The position numbers and the translations under genes are program-made. 64,000 nucleotides of DNA from Methanolobus profundi. GTDB taxonomy: Archaea; Halobacteriota; Methanosarcinia; Methanosarcinales; Methanosarcinaceae. The DNA lies in the NCBI RefSeq assembly GCF_900114835.1, contig NZ_FOUJ01000001.1, positions 806,001 to 870,000 on the forward strand, given 5' to 3'. How positions within the stretch are numbered: position 1 is the first letter of the stretch; each line of letters starts with the position of its first letter. The notes under the pieces were generated by a model that worked only from the letters and a program-made list of their open reading frames with translations, ran no database searches and was not told where the DNA came from. Shown one piece after another: positions 8,739 through 18,850 of the stretch.

Positions 8739-9173
8739 TTACATCAGACCTATCTGTTTCATCACTCCAACAAGGTCATAGAACAGTTTCTCATCAACGA
8801 TCTGTCCGTCCTTCCAGTGAGCAACTGTACAAAAGTCCACTTTGAAGCTCTTATTTGTAGGTGGGATCTCATCTCCCTCTGGAGTTTTCATGGGACCTTT
8901 CATGGTACCGGAAAGGACAGCCACTGAACATGTCCAGTCCCCCTGGCCAAAAAGTACCTTGTATGGTCTGTTCTCAACATGATTGTCCGGAAATGTCTTG
9001 TAGAACTCTATAGCCTCTTCGTTATGTGCTTTTCTTCCCCTTGTTGGTTCCGTTTGTCCCGGCCAGTAAACAGCCGTGTCTTCACTATGCCGTTTATTGA
9101 ATGTTTCCCAATCCTGTGCATTCCATGCATCGTCCAGTGTGATCATTAATTCCAGATTCTCTTCAACGGTCAT
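8739..9173 (-). CDS. SnoaL-like / NTF2-fold protein
   Basis: A 144-residue protein of the SnoaL-like polyketide cyclase or ester cyclase family (NTF2 fold). It shows ITLDDAWNAQDWETFNKRHSE near the start, the FPDNHVE segment and a C-terminal VAHWKDGQIVDEKLFYD. Members bind small hydrophobic ligands and many have no known substrate, so the role is open. GGGGGAG seven nt upstream fixes the ATG at 9173. It converges with the acetate transporter gene. Confidence 0.75.
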   Translation of the reverse strand: MTVEENLELMITLDDAWNAQDWETFNKRHSEDTAVYWPGQTEPTRGRKAHNEEAIEFYKTFPDNHVENRPYKVLFGQGDWTCSVAVLSGTMKGPMKTPEGDEIPPTNKSFKVDFCTVAHWKDGQIVDEKLFYDLVGVMKQIGLM

Positions 9174-9472
9174 TTAACTCCCCCTTTATTTATTTTCAAC
9201 GATCAGGCAGCTTGTGATCAAAACAAAACCCAAATATCAACAGGAAAATAATACAACTAAGCTCCCCACTAATAATTGGTTTTCTTTACTATATAATCAG
9301 ATTGGCTTTGTAGAAAATAGGCCCTATAATAAAAAAATCGAATTGCAGGTTATTTAAGTGGTGTGTCTATATCTAAAGATCTCTCTGATCAGAAGGTACT
9401 TTATAGCATTATTTTCATACTTACATTGGGACTACTTAGAAATTATTTTACATATTCTGTGGGAGGAATATT
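9174..9472. promoter_or_regulatory. Divergent intergenic region
   Basis: About 300 bp between the SnoaL-like (minus) and DUF5996 (plus) genes. A TATA-like CTATATAATC lies at 9289-9298, and a strong GGGAGG precedes the ATG at 9473. No other structure seen. Confidence 0.4.
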
Positions 9473-10387
9473 ATGAATAACTCATATCAAGAAGAACAAT
9501 TTCCAGTTCTTCCTATTGAAGAATGGGAAGATACAATGAACACGTTTCATCTGTTCCTGCAAGTGATAGGGAAGATCAGACTTAAGCTGTTCCCTAAAAG
9601 AAATCACTGGTGGCATGTGACCTTATACATATCAACAAGAGGGATCACAACAGGCCCTATTCCATATGAGGATATGAGCTTTGAGATGGAATTCGATCTC
9701 ATTGAGCATGTGCTGATCATCAGAACAAGCACAGATCAGAATAGGAACATCGAACTAAAGGGACTCTCTGTCTCTCAGTTCTATAAAAAAGTGTTCTCAG
9801 AGCTTTCAGATATCGGTATAAGTACTAAGATAGTAGCGGTTCCTTATGACACGCCGTTTAGCACAGAACCATTTGAAACCGATGATAAGCATTCTTCATA
9901 TAATGAAAAGTATGTCAACAGATACTGGCGTATTCTTGTTCAGATGAACTCGATCTTTGAGACCTACAGAGGTACATTCACAGGAAAATGTTCACCATCG
10001 CAATTTTTCTGGCACCATAAAGACCTGTCATTGATATTCTACTCAGGAAGATCTGTAGAACTATGGGAAGGTGCCAATCCGGTGGATACTGAAGCCTATT
10101 CACATGAATTGATAGCCTTTGGATTCTGGCCAGGTGATGAGAACGTCAGAGAACCTGCATTTTACGCTTCCGTATATCCCGAACCAGAAGGACTTACCGA
10201 TGAACCGCTGAGCCCTGAGAAAGCATTCTGGTCCCCTGACGGAGGTGGAATGGCCCTATTGATGTATAATGATGCCAGAAGCACTCCTGATCCAAAACAA
10301 GCAATAGTGGAATTCATGGAAAGTGTCTATCAGGCCGGTGCTAAAAAGGCGAACTGGGATAAAAAAGCTTTCCAGCTTCCGGTGTAA
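9473..10387 (+). CDS. DUF5996 family protein
   Basis: A 304-residue soluble protein of the DUF5996 type: the opening LPIEEWEDTMNTFHLFLQV, the HWWHVTLYISTRGITTGPIP strand region, and late motifs FWPGDE and ASVYPEPEG. Family function is unknown to me. It has no signal peptide or membrane segment. The ATG follows GGGAGG by about six bases. It stands alone and converges on the PAS kinase gene, with a palindromic hairpin between them. Confidence 0.8.
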   Translation: MNNSYQEEQFPVLPIEEWEDTMNTFHLFLQVIGKIRLKLFPKRNHWWHVTLYISTRGITTGPIPYEDMSFEMEFDLIEHVLIIRTSTDQNRNIELKGLSVSQFYKKVFSELSDIGISTKIVAVPYDTPFSTEPFETDDKHSSYNEKYVNRYWRILVQMNSIFETYRGTFTGKCSPSQFFWHHKDLSLIFYSGRSVELWEGANPVDTEAYSHELIAFGFWPGDENVREPAFYASVYPEPEGLTDEPLSPEKAFWSPDGGGMALLMYNDARSTPDPKQAIVEFMESVYQAGAKKANWDKKAFQLPV

Positions 10388-10424
10388 AAGCAAAAGATGC
10401 CATTTTAATGGCACATACAATTGA

Positions 10425-10451
10425 GATGATCATTGATCATCATTTTCTTTT
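10425..10451 (+). terminator. Palindromic hairpin after DUF5996 gene
   Basis: Perfect GATGATCA / TGATCATC (10425-10441, one central base) followed by a T-rich ATTTTCTTTT. A smaller hairpin TGCCAT/ATGGCA lies at 10398-10413. Confidence 0.6.
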
Positions 10452-10499
10452 CATTCAGAAATGCGTTCAATATCTTCTGACCACACATACTCGATCGTT

Positions 10500-13400
10500 T
10501 CACAGACCGATCGGTATTGTAAATGTGAAAGTACTTCCTTTTCCAGGTTCACTTTCAACATATATATCTCCTGAATGCATCTCTATGTAATGTTTAACAA
10601 TTGCAAGACCTAAGCCGGTTCCACCATGATCACGATTCACAAAGGAACTGAGCTGTTTAAATGGATCGAATATAGCATTTTGTTGTTCAGGAGGAATGCC
10701 AATACCATTATCGATGATAGACACCTGAACATTTTCGTTCATTATTTTAGAATCGATCCATACTTGGCCTGATCTTGGTGTGAACTTGATCGCATTACTA
10801 AGAAGATTATACATGAGTTGTTTAAGCTTGATCTTATCAGCAATGATCGCCAGTTCATCAAACTCGATATTGACTTCCAGGTCAAGGTCCTTCTCTCTGA
10901 AAAGCGGGTCCATTAAGATCAAGATCTCATCTATTAGTCTCCGGAGATCGACCATCTCAGGTATGTATTCCATATTGCCAGATTCTATTTTTGAAATATC
11001 AAGAATATCATTGATAAGTTCCAGCAGATGATTACCACTAGTAAGGATATTAGAGACATACTGAACCTGCCTTTCATTCAGATCTCCAAACAGTTTGTCG
11101 TTGAGTACCTGAGAAAAACCAATGACCGAATTAAGTGGTGTACGAAGTTCATGGCTCATATTCGCAATGAACTCTGATTTTATCTGGTTTGATTCTTCAG
11201 CCAGGGCCTTAGCCTGAAGAAGGGCCATTTCAGCCTGCTTACGCTCAGTTATGTCTGTGAGGAAAAGAGTAAGACCGATAACATTTCCCATCTCATCTTT
11301 AAGAGGACTGTATACATTCTCATACCATTTTCTCTCAAAGAATGAATCACCATACTCCTCAACAACAGTGAAGGCTTCACCTGCAAGTACCCTGTCAAAA
11401 TTAGACCTTGCTTTTTCTATATCCATCGTATTTTTTATATGATCAAGAATGCTGTCCCCTATCTCTATTTTGGTACCCCAGATATTTTCCATCGTTCTCT
11501 GATGGTTGTTGTTGTAAGCAATATATCGATAATTCTTATCCAGAGCAAATATGACAACATCTTTGGGACTCTCGATCACTTCCTGCAAGAGCTTGTATGC
11601 ATGCCGGTATTTTTCCTCTGCATGTTTAAGCATCTCTTCGGCTCTCTTTCTTTCGGTAATATCCCTGCAAACACAAAAAGCCAGTTTCTGACCACCAAAT
11701 ATCGCACCGTTCGAGCTGACCTCAATATCAAGTAAGGTCCCATCTTTACAACGGTGGCGTGTCTCGAATGTGTGTCCGGACTCATCAACATCCTTTATTA
11801 TCTCAATTATCTCTTCACGTGTCGAATTGTTTTCCCAATCCCATACGTGTAATTTAAGAACTTCATCCATTGAGTATCCCAGCATATCTGCATATTTCTG
11901 GTTGGCCTCGACAACCTCACCTTTGTCATTAACAACAACGATGCCATCATTTGATTGTTCAACAAGGATGTTCCTTCTGGCACGTTCCTCTTCAATTTTC
12001 CTTTCAGCTCTCTTTTTCTCTGTGATATCTGAATGAGTTCCATACATGCGAAGTGGTCTGCCGTCCTCGTCCCACTCTATCACTTTTCCACGGGAGAGTA
12101 CCCATATCCAGTCTCCATTTTTGTGCTGCATGCGTGTTTCGTATTCATAGTACTCCAGTTCACCTGTAAAGTGCTTATTAAGAAGTATGTCTGATCCTTT
12201 TATATCATCAGGATGGACCAGTTTTTTCCATGTTTGGATGTCGAGTGGAACCAATTCATCCCGGGTATACCCAATGATCTCCGCCCAGCGTTCATTGACC
12301 GAGGTCTCATCGGTCTGCACATTCCATTCCCATGTACCAACATTTGTACTCTCAATGATGTTTGCCAGACGCTTACGTTCTTCTATTATGCTGTTTTCGG
12401 CTTGCTTTCTTTCAGAAATATCTCTGCCAACACCCAGAACTCCTATGATCTTTCCACTGGAATCATGCATTGGACTCTTTATTGTTTCCAGATATTCCTG
12501 GTGTCCATCGTCCGCATAGGTGACAATTTCCTCATTAACTGAAGGTCTGTCAGCTTCTAATGCTTTGATGTCCTTTTGTCTGAAGAAATCCGCAAGTTCC
12601 TGATCAACAAAATCATGATCGGTCTTCCCGATGATCTCTTCTTCCTTTGCACCAAAAAAACGCTCGAACTTTGCATTGCATGAAAGATAAACCCCATTGA
12701 CATCTTTTAGCCATACAAGGTCAGGAATAGTATCAACCAGTGTGCGAAGTTGTCCTTCACTGTTCTTTAATGCTATCTCTGTATTTTTACGTTCAGTTAT
12801 ATCGATCGTTGTCGCCATGATCCTTTCAATACCGTTTATGGTCACAGGACTTAATCTGACATGTTGCCAGAAATGTTCATTCTCTGCATTTATGCTAAGC
12901 CATTCAAGTTCTTGTATTCCTTCAGTGGCAGCTTTATGGATCAATATGAGTGCTTCATTAAAGGAATATGGGGGATCCAGCCAGAAATTATTTGCTTTTA
13001 ACTGCTTAAGCGAAGAAAAGCCATACATTTCATAGGTCTTAGGATTAGCATCAATGATCTCTCCGGTTTCCTTGTCATGTATAATTATCGATATCGGTGC
13101 GTCCGTGAAAAGTGCTCTGTATTGCTCTTCCCTATCATGAATAGTTCTTTCTGCCTGCTTACGTTCTGTTATATTCTGAAAAACAGTAGCGAAGATACCT
13201 TCATCCACTTTGTAAGCGTTAATACTGAAGTATCTGTCCAAGGGCTCAGCAAACTCTTCAAAACTAATAGGATCGCCTGTAATTACTACGTTACCATACG
13301 TTTCTATGAGAGAGGTATTTTCTATGCCAGGTAGAATTTCGGTTACACGCTTTCCAATAATATCGACAACTTTTAGTCCCGTATGCTTCTCAAATGCTTC

Positions 13401-14435
13401 ATTTGCCTCAAGAAATATATAATCTATCGGAGTGCCTTTTTCATCAAGGACCATTTTATGGATCGCTACCCCACTGATATCATTTTCAAATAGGCCACGA
13501 TACCTTTGCTCACTTTCTATCAATTCCTTTTCTGCACCTATCTGGCCTATAATGTTCCAGGCCATATCCATGAGCAAAGTAAGCTGAAGGGTATCACTCC
13601 TTGTGTAATCTGATCCTTTGTTGGCAACTCCCACTACAGCGACAATTTTATTGTTTCTGAAAATTGGCACTGTCATGAAATTATGAAGTTCAACATGTCC
13701 TTCAGGATAACCTTTTTTCAATGGGTTCGAAGCATGGAGGTCATTTACTATTATTGTTTTACGTTGTCTGACAGCTTCTCCCCAAATACCTGTGCTGTCA
13801 AGGTCATAAACAGTTTGAGGCTCAACTATTCCGCAGTCATTCATTACATTCTTAGACCACGTGTTAAGGGTAAATTGCTTCCTTTTCTCACTATAATAGT
13901 AAATATAACCAATTTTACTTTTTGTGAGCTTAATGGATTCATTTAGAGCAAAATCAAGGAGATCCTGTATTGATCCATGTTTTGATCGTAGAATTTCAAT
14001 GATACTTGTTGATCTGGCCTCTTCAAGAAGCAATTCCTCTTCTACTTTCTTTAATTCAGTTATATCGTGGATCACCAGGCAAAGCAGGTCCTTTTCTTTG
14101 GAAGTTATTGGAATTGCGTAGATCTCAACATCCTGAATTTGACCATTTTTCAATTTATGCTTAAAAGTGAAGTGATTCTTGCTTTCGTTTTTAACTCTGG
14201 AAAGCTCTGATAGTATTTTTTCCTCAGACAGTATATCTATCTGACTTATTTTCTTTTGTTTTAATTCCTCAGGTGACCAGCCATAATAATTGGAAGCAGC
14301 ATTATTGGCATCAATGATACAAAGACTCTCAGGTTCAATAAGTAACATGATAACATGGTCATTATTGAATAGTTGAATGTTATCTTCCGTTTTTTCATCT
14401 AAATTGAATTCAGATGATCCTGAATTAGTTTTCAT
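10500..14435 (-). CDS. Multi-PAS/GAF sensor histidine kinase
   Basis: A 1311-residue soluble sensor kinase. In order: PAS (about 20-130), GAF (about 145-300, with the [21 protein letters not shown] strand), then six PAS units to about 1070, most ending in a DITERK(Q/R)AE linker. HisKA carries the phospho-acceptor His1095 in SHELRTPLN, and the HATPase shows N, G1 (DNGIGIPP) and G2 ([10 protein letters not shown]) boxes. There is no membrane segment, so it senses internal signals, perhaps through PAS-bound cofactors; no heme-binding CxxCH is visible. No receiver domain or adjacent response regulator is present, as is common in methanogens. AGAGG lies five nt before the ATG. Confidence 0.93.
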   Translation of the reverse strand: MKTNSGSSEFNLDEKTEDNIQLFNNDHVIMLLIEPESLCIIDANNAASNYYGWSPEELKQKKISQIDILSEEKILSELSRVKNESKNHFTFKHKLKNGQIQDVEIYAIPITSKEKDLLCLVIHDITELKKVEEELLLEEARSTSIIEILRSKHGSIQDLLDFALNESIKLTKSKIGYIYYYSEKRKQFTLNTWSKNVMNDCGIVEPQTVYDLDSTGIWGEAVRQRKTIIVNDLHASNPLKKGYPEGHVELHNFMTVPIFRNNKIVAVVGVANKGSDYTRSDTLQLTLLMDMAWNIIGQIGAEKELIESEQRYRGLFENDISGVAIHKMVLDEKGTPIDYIFLEANEAFEKHTGLKVVDIIGKRVTEILPGIENTSLIETYGNVVITGDPISFEEFAEPLDRYFSINAYKVDEGIFATVFQNITERKQAERTIHDREEQYRALFTDAPISIIIHDKETGEIIDANPKTYEMYGFSSLKQLKANNFWLDPPYSFNEALILIHKAATEGIQELEWLSINAENEHFWQHVRLSPVTINGIERIMATTIDITERKNTEIALKNSEGQLRTLVDTIPDLVWLKDVNGVYLSCNAKFERFFGAKEEEIIGKTDHDFVDQELADFFRQKDIKALEADRPSVNEEIVTYADDGHQEYLETIKSPMHDSSGKIIGVLGVGRDISERKQAENSIIEERKRLANIIESTNVGTWEWNVQTDETSVNERWAEIIGYTRDELVPLDIQTWKKLVHPDDIKGSDILLNKHFTGELEYYEYETRMQHKNGDWIWVLSRGKVIEWDEDGRPLRMYGTHSDITEKKRAERKIEEERARRNILVEQSNDGIVVVNDKGEVVEANQKYADMLGYSMDEVLKLHVWDWENNSTREEIIEIIKDVDESGHTFETRHRCKDGTLLDIEVSSNGAIFGGQKLAFCVCRDITERKRAEEMLKHAEEKYRHAYKLLQEVIESPKDVVIFALDKNYRYIAYNNNHQRTMENIWGTKIEIGDSILDHIKNTMDIEKARSNFDRVLAGEAFTVVEEYGDSFFERKWYENVYSPLKDEMGNVIGLTLFLTDITERKQAEMALLQAKALAEESNQIKSEFIANMSHELRTPLNSVIGFSQVLNDKLFGDLNERQVQYVSNILTSGNHLLELINDILDISKIESGNMEYIPEMVDLRRLIDEILILMDPLFREKDLDLEVNIEFDELAIIADKIKLKQLMYNLLSNAIKFTPRSGQVWIDSKIMNENVQVSIIDNGIGIPPEQQNAIFDPFKQLSSFVNRDHGGTGLGLAIVKHYIEMHSGDIYVESEPGKGSTFTFTIPIGL

Positions 14436-14908
14436 TTTTCCTCTTTATGATATTTCAAAGCAAGTTATTATTTATCTGCTTAAAGTTTGGAATATGGTCC
14501 GTGATATTTTGGTATGGACAGTTTAAGAAGTTCAAATGATACATAAATGCACTACTACCATAGTAGTCCACATGCTATATAATCGATATGATATCGATAA
14601 TTTTTATCACTATTCCCTGGATTTTATGAGTTTATTATTATTTAATTTAATATGTTGTATATTCGCTATCTTATAATTCATTTAATTAATTATATATTAT
14701 ACCCCTGTATTTCCGGTGCAAAATATTCTGTAACTACTTGACCGGTTTTTTGACCAAATAGATGTTGAACTGATCTCCAGCTTGTAGAATGCACATATTC
14801 ATCAAATAAAAATTCAATACATATACTTAAATATGATTACATCAGTAACCTCATTCCGTATATGTCCTTTAATGGGATAGTTCAAAAATATAATAGAGGA
14901 GACTTTTC
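14436..14908. promoter_or_regulatory. Divergent control region with two palindromes
   Basis: 473 bp between the PAS kinase (minus) and ferredoxin (plus) genes. It holds ACTACTA-cca-TAGTAGT (14551-14567) and ATCGATAT-g-ATATCGAT (14582-14598), both perfect, plus a paired GACC in TTGACCGGTTTTTTGACC near 14738-14755. These are candidate operators for the kinase gene. The rest is AT-rich with no reading frame. Confidence 0.5.
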
Positions 14909-15217
14909 ATGCAAAAACCAGAAACACACATATTCGTTTGTGCAAGCACAAGACTGAACGGAATAGTAAAGGGCGCATGCCAGAACAAATCATCACATAA
15001 TCTTGTAGCTATGATTTCCGAAGAAGTAATGGACAGGGACCTGGAAGGTGAAGTGATGGTCACTGCAACCGGATGTGTAGGTATTTGCGAAAAAGGTCCA
15101 ATAGTAATGATCTACCCTCAGCAGATATGGTATGGCGAAGTATCAGAAGATGATATTGAAGACATACTTGATGCAGTAGAGGAAGGCGGAGTAGTCGACA
15201 GACTTCTCATATCCTGA
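14909..15217 (+). CDS. Thioredoxin-like 2Fe-2S ferredoxin
   Basis: A 102-residue ferredoxin of the NuoE / Aquifex-type thioredoxin-fold family. The four cluster cysteines are Cys11, Cys24, Cys56 and Cys60 (C-x12-C ... C-x3-C, the last pair in TGCVGICEKGP). It should bind one [2Fe-2S] cluster and pass electrons in the cytoplasm; the partner is unknown. GAGGAG lies eight to nine bases before the ATG. It is a single-gene unit ended by a clear hairpin. Confidence 0.88.
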   Translation: MQKPETHIFVCASTRLNGIVKGACQNKSSHNLVAMISEEVMDRDLEGEVMVTATGCVGICEKGPIVMIYPQQIWYGEVSEDDIEDILDAVEEGGVVDRLLIS

Positions 15218-15239
15218 GAACAAATTCAATGTCTAAAGC

Positions 15240-15273
15240 GAGTTGTTCAATATAATTCAACAACTCTCTTTTT
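15240..15273 (+). terminator. Hairpin plus T-run after ferredoxin gene
   Basis: Perfect stem GAGTTGTT (15240-15247) / AACAACTC (15259-15266) followed by TCTTTTTAC, 22 bp after the stop. Confidence 0.8.
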
Positions 15274-15759
15274 ACTTGTTGATCACTTTATTTTTTACAT
15301 GATCTTTAGTCCATTTCAATGGTCATTGATCTTTTAATTCACATCTGTTCCTGCTTTTCTTTAAGAAGGTAGCTGCCTTTTTTCATGATAACGATCAAAA
15401 AGAATATACTTACTCTTTCTTCCATAATGGTAAAAATGGTAAACAGGGCCACATTATAGAGGTTATGTGTCATGAAAGACCTTTGAAGAATTACAGCAGG
15501 TACTGACTACCCATACAAGTACCCGGGACATAAACCTTGTTAAGCTCAAGTGTTACTCTTGCCTTGTATACCATTTACCTGACACTTAGTCTCCCACGTG
15601 CCACCGGTCTCCAGATTATTTTTTTGATATTTAGAAGTGGCCAAAAGGAACTATATAGGCGTATACAGGTCTGCATAATCCATAAATGCGAAGTACGAAT
15701 ATATTTTATATAGATGTCGATCAGGCATCAACTTAAGTGAAGAACGTGGCTGGTAAAAA
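15274..15759. other. Non-coding stretch, short hairpins only
   Basis: About 490 bp without a credible gene. It contains small inverted repeats (GGTACT/AGTACC near 15498, AAGTGT/ACACTT at 15548-15587) and a TATA-like TTTTATATA near 15705-15713 that could drive the next gene. Nothing else is recognisable. Confidence 0.4.
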
Positions 15760-16458
15760 ATGAACGGAACTGCTGCATCTTTTAAGAATTCGATAGGAAT
15801 GGAGTTCATGCTTATTCCGGCTGGCTGTTTCAGGCTGGATCAGAATATGTTCAGTTATGAGATACCAGAACCTGTAGTTACTATACCGGAACCATTCTAT
15901 ATTGGAAAATATCCGGTGACACAAAAGGAATGGAAAGCTGTCATGGGCGATCTGCCTTCTTGTTTTGAAGGGAATGACAGGCCGGTAGAGTGTATCTCAT
16001 GGGACGATGTTCAGAAGTTCATCAGAGAACTGAACGCAAAAGAAGACAATGGAATTTATCGTCTTCCTTCTGAAGCCGAATGGGAATATGCCTGCAGGGC
16101 AGGAACGGATACGAAGTATTTCTTTGGAGACTCTGATGCAGAATTAGGTACATATGCATGGTACTATGGTAACTCAGAGCACAATACGCATCCGGTAGGG
16201 AGGAAAAGGCCCAATCCATGGGGACTGTATGACATGCACGGCAATGTATGGGAATGGTGCCAGAACAGGCATCACAGGAACTACGAAGAAGCCCTTGCCG
16301 AAGGAACTGCATGGGATACTGTAGGAAGCATCGGTATCGTGCTGCGTGGTGGCGGCTGGGTCAGTTATCCTGATAAATGCTGTTCTTCATGTCGAAGCAG
16401 CTATGATTCGGACTATGGTTCTTATTCACTTGGTTTTCGTCTTTTAAGGTCCGTGTGA
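15760..16458 (+). CDS. FGE-sulfatase (SUMF1/EgtB-like) domain protein
   Basis: A 232-residue protein made of one formylglycine-generating-enzyme-sulfatase domain. Hallmarks: EFMLIPAGCF, YIGKYPVTQKEW, RLPSEAEWEYACRAG (about 102-116), GLYDMHGNVWEWCQN and the closing LRGGGWVS ... GFRLLRSV. True FGEs oxidise a sulfatase cysteine with copper and O2, which is unlikely in a strict anaerobe. Many such proteins instead act as ligand-binding C-type-lectin-like folds. No sulfatase gene is nearby. The ribosome binding site is weak. Confidence 0.85.
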   Translation: MNGTAASFKNSIGMEFMLIPAGCFRLDQNMFSYEIPEPVVTIPEPFYIGKYPVTQKEWKAVMGDLPSCFEGNDRPVECISWDDVQKFIRELNAKEDNGIYRLPSEAEWEYACRAGTDTKYFFGDSDAELGTYAWYYGNSEHNTHPVGRKRPNPWGLYDMHGNVWEWCQNRHHRNYEEALAEGTAWDTVGSIGIVLRGGGWVSYPDKCCSSCRSSYDSDYGSYSLGFRLLRSV

Positions 16459-16559
16459 TATCCTGAATTAGTGGTATAGCATAAATCAGGTCCTTGAATA
16501 TATTGTGACCACTAAAAAGCAGATGTCCAGATAAATTTCCCTAAATGTAGTAATAAAGC

Positions 16560-16708
16560 ATCATTGGCCAAATCAGGAAAGTGGTAAATATGGGGGTGGT
16601 TGGTTGGGTTGGCCAATGATACTGGAGTTGGGTAGTTTTTCATTAATTAAAGAGGGTGGTCCGCAATTAATGAGTGATGATGGGATGGTTATGTTGTTCC
16701 CAACTCTG
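16560..16708 (-). ncRNA. Candidate structured small RNA with CCAACCAACC loop
   Basis: Read on the minus strand, transcription would begin near 16708. The first stem is GAGTTGGG/CCCAACTC (16699-16706 with 16625-16632), enclosing a second, CATTAATT/AATTAATG (16665-16672 with 16641-16648), whose loop holds ACCACCC. Next comes a perfect 12-bp stem, ATCATTGGCCAA/TTGGCCAATGAT (16609-16620 with 16560-16571), whose 37-nt loop holds CCAACCAACC then CCCCC. The strand is C-rich and G-poor in the loops. A TATA box lies 25-27 nt before the predicted start. The plus-strand ORF here is G-rich and lacks family features. Confidence 0.6.
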
Positions 16709-16731
16709 CATTCAAAATGCCCTTCATCTAT

Positions 16732-16738
16732 TATATAT
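16732..16738 (-). promoter_or_regulatory. TATA box for the 16.6-kb small RNA
   Basis: Minus-strand AGATATATAATAG centred at 16735, about 27 nt upstream of the first stem of the candidate RNA. This is the usual archaeal box A spacing. Confidence 0.55.
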
Positions 16739-16803
16739 CTGTCTGTTAACTATGTCGCTTGCTATCGAAATAAACTTAAAACAACTTACAACGAGTTTTA
16801 TAT

Positions 16804-18189
16804 TCATTTACCTTTCTTTCTCAAATTAACAAATACAACAGCAAAGACACCTGCCATGGCAAGTATGACCTCAAAACCCGGTGAACTTGCGGTACTGGCC
16901 TTTGTTCCTTCTATTCCCAGCTGTTCCTCTAATTCTGCATTGAGCCTGATGTTCTCTGCCATTTCCTCAAGTTCGGCCCTGTCCTTTAGAAGTTCATAGA
17001 ACCCGTGCCACTGTACATAGTCAGGACCCAGCATGAAAGCGCCCATTCTGGCACGTCTGCCTTCATGGTGCCACATCTCGTATATCTTGAACTCGATGGG
17101 TTCGTCGAAGTTCTGCTCAGTGATCAAACCTTCTTCCTTCAGTTCATCAACGATCAGTTTTGCATCCGTGTATTTGATGTTGTATAATTCCACGGTGTTG
17201 TCCGCATTCGTGTAGTAATTAGCTATCCAGTCATCAGAATGACACTGTTCACACACTGAATACATGCGCTCACGTTTCTCCTCCCAGGTGGAACCATCAC
17301 TTATGGGAGTTCCCAGCAAGTTAGCTGTGTTATCGGTGCGTCTGGAAACAGGTGTCTCAAGTTCCCATGAAAGACGTTCGCTTACATCATGTGTAGGAGC
17401 CATCTCCTGTGTTCCTGACATGTGGCATACAGCACAGGTAGGTGCCCTGTAATCCTCTCCGGCCACCCAATCCACAGATGTCCAGTTCCAGTTATCACCA
17501 TCGGTATTGTAGATGCTTCCATGCTTAGATTCATCATATATCTCGGTCTGTGGATGATCAGGTCCCAGATGACATTGCTCGCATGATTCTGGTTTCCGTG
17601 CTTCCTCTACTGAAAAAAGATGCCGTGTATGGCAGGCTGAACAGGATCCGAGACTTCCATCAGGATTTATCCTTCCAATTCCGTTGTTCGGCCAGACCTC
17701 AGGGTCCTCTGTGGTCTTACCAAGCATATTTGTCCCATGACATGCCTGACATCCGTTGACAGTAGCATCATGACTTACAATGGTCTCTCCATCGACAACA
17801 ACGAGACTTTCAAGATATGGCAATGCCTTGTTATCAAAATCCAGTTCATAATATATTGAACCCAGGGCATGAAGGCTCCTGTCATTCTCTTCGTACTCTG
17901 TAGCATGACAGGATCCGCAGTCACTTGCTGACACCACAAGCGTGATATCGTATCCCATATGCGATATAGCATCCGGGTCATCTGGCTGAGCAACGTGACA
18001 ATCCGCACACGAAACACCATATTCTGCATGTGTACTGTCCTCCCACTCATCTATTATGGCCGGGAAAGCATCCATGGACCTATGACAATCCAGACAATCA
18101 TACCAGTCGTCTTCAACTGCTCCACATGGCTGAACCATTAACGCAAAAATAGCTATCAATAACCCCATTATTAAATATGTGATATTCAT
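16804..18189 (-). CDS. Octaheme HAO-like cytochrome c, PGF-CTERM anchored
   Basis: A 461-residue secreted multiheme cytochrome. After a signal peptide (residues 1-24) come eight CxxCH sites at Cys32, 61, 91, 147, 183, 203, 252 and 313. The spacing and the motifs SKHGSIYN, MAPTHDVSERLSW and WHHEGRRARMGAFMLG(P) match the hydroxylamine-oxidoreductase-like octaheme family. The tail has PGF at 437, a hydrophobic helix and RKKGK, as in archaeosortase PGF-CTERM substrates, so it should sit on the outer face of the cell membrane or S-layer. The ATG at 18189 is preferred over 18306: it follows GGGGTGG, and a TATA box (about 18261-18275) lies between the two. Electron transfer at the surface is inferred. 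Confidence 0.88.
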   Translation of the reverse strand: MNITYLIMGLLIAIFALMVQPCGAVEDDWYDCLDCHRSMDAFPAIIDEWEDSTHAEYGVSCADCHVAQPDDPDAISHMGYDITLVVSASDCGSCHATEYEENDRSLHALGSIYYELDFDNKALPYLESLVVVDGETIVSHDATVNGCQACHGTNMLGKTTEDPEVWPNNGIGRINPDGSLGSCSACHTRHLFSVEEARKPESCEQCHLGPDHPQTEIYDESKHGSIYNTDGDNWNWTSVDWVAGEDYRAPTCAVCHMSGTQEMAPTHDVSERLSWELETPVSRRTDNTANLLGTPISDGSTWEEKRERMYSVCEQCHSDDWIANYYTNADNTVELYNIKYTDAKLIVDELKEEGLITEQNFDEPIEFKIYEMWHHEGRRARMGAFMLGPDYVQWHGFYELLKDRAELEEMAENIRLNAELEEQLGIEGTKASTASSPGFEVILAMAGVFAVVFVNLRKKGK

Positions 18190-18302
18190 ATTCCACCCCA
18201 ATATAGCAATGCATCCTTCCGGATGACATTCAAACACTCCCATAAAACATTCGCAGGAATAGCATATATATTTAAGTATGTAGAATACCCGATCATCCGG
18301 GA

Positions 18303-18728
18303 TCAATTCACGAAATACTCTCTCCTGGACAATATATGGGCCAGAAAGATAAAGGACAAGGCAGCATCTGCAAGCATTTCAATATTCCCTATTACCACAT
18401 AGATCATGATCCCATTACCTGTACCCCACAGGAACCAGGGTATTGACAAATATAGGGCTGACCTTTTCAAGTCGATCATCCCATAGGCCAGAACAACAGA
18501 TACTACTGCATAAAAGATGTAAACAATAGTTGAAAGGGTCATATTCAAAGAGTGTCCCAAAAAGTATGCATTTGTTCCTGTAATGGCCATGAACAACTGG
18601 GATATAGCTCCAAGACCAATGAGGATCCCAAGTATAACTATTCCTCTTGGTTTTGTTTCATCGAGTCCCAGCATCCGGTAGTTATTTTTAAGGATGGATA
18701 TCCAGATATCTGCGATCCCATTGACCAT
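18303..18728 (-). CDS. Small membrane protein, unknown
   Basis: A 141-residue protein with four predicted membrane helices (roughly residues 30-50, 60-82, 91-110, 115-133) and a short N-terminal cytosolic part. I do not recognise a family. It lies upstream of the cytochrome gene on the same strand, but a separate TATA box for the cytochrome makes an operon doubtful. No clear ribosome binding site, so the start is uncertain. Confidence 0.6.
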   Translation of the reverse strand: MVNGIADIWISILKNNYRMLGLDETKPRGIVILGILIGLGAISQLFMAITGTNAYFLGHSLNMTLSTIVYIFYAVVSVVLAYGMIDLKRSALYLSIPWFLWGTGNGIMIYVVIGNIEMLADAALSFIFLAHILSRREYFVN

Positions 18729-18850
18729 ACTCTTATTTAGATGTCAACGGTATAAGTAAATATTTGTATGTGATATCAAAATAATTTTCATCTTTTAAGG
18801 AACACATAAATAGGACCTGTGTTCAAAAATAACGGGGAGGAAGGGTTAGA

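Noticed and set aside
15760-16458. Diversity-generating retroelement target (C-type-lectin-like fold)
   Set aside because: The FGE/lectin fold matches, but no reverse transcriptase or template repeat is in the window.
16604-16999. 131-residue plus-strand frame over the cytochrome 3' end
   Set aside because: It overlaps the octaheme cytochrome gene and a G-rich complement of the candidate RNA; no family features and no ribosome binding site.
18190-18306. N-terminal extension of the cytochrome (39 residues)
   Set aside because: The signal peptide starts at 18189 behind GGGGTGG, and the TATA box lies inside the extension.
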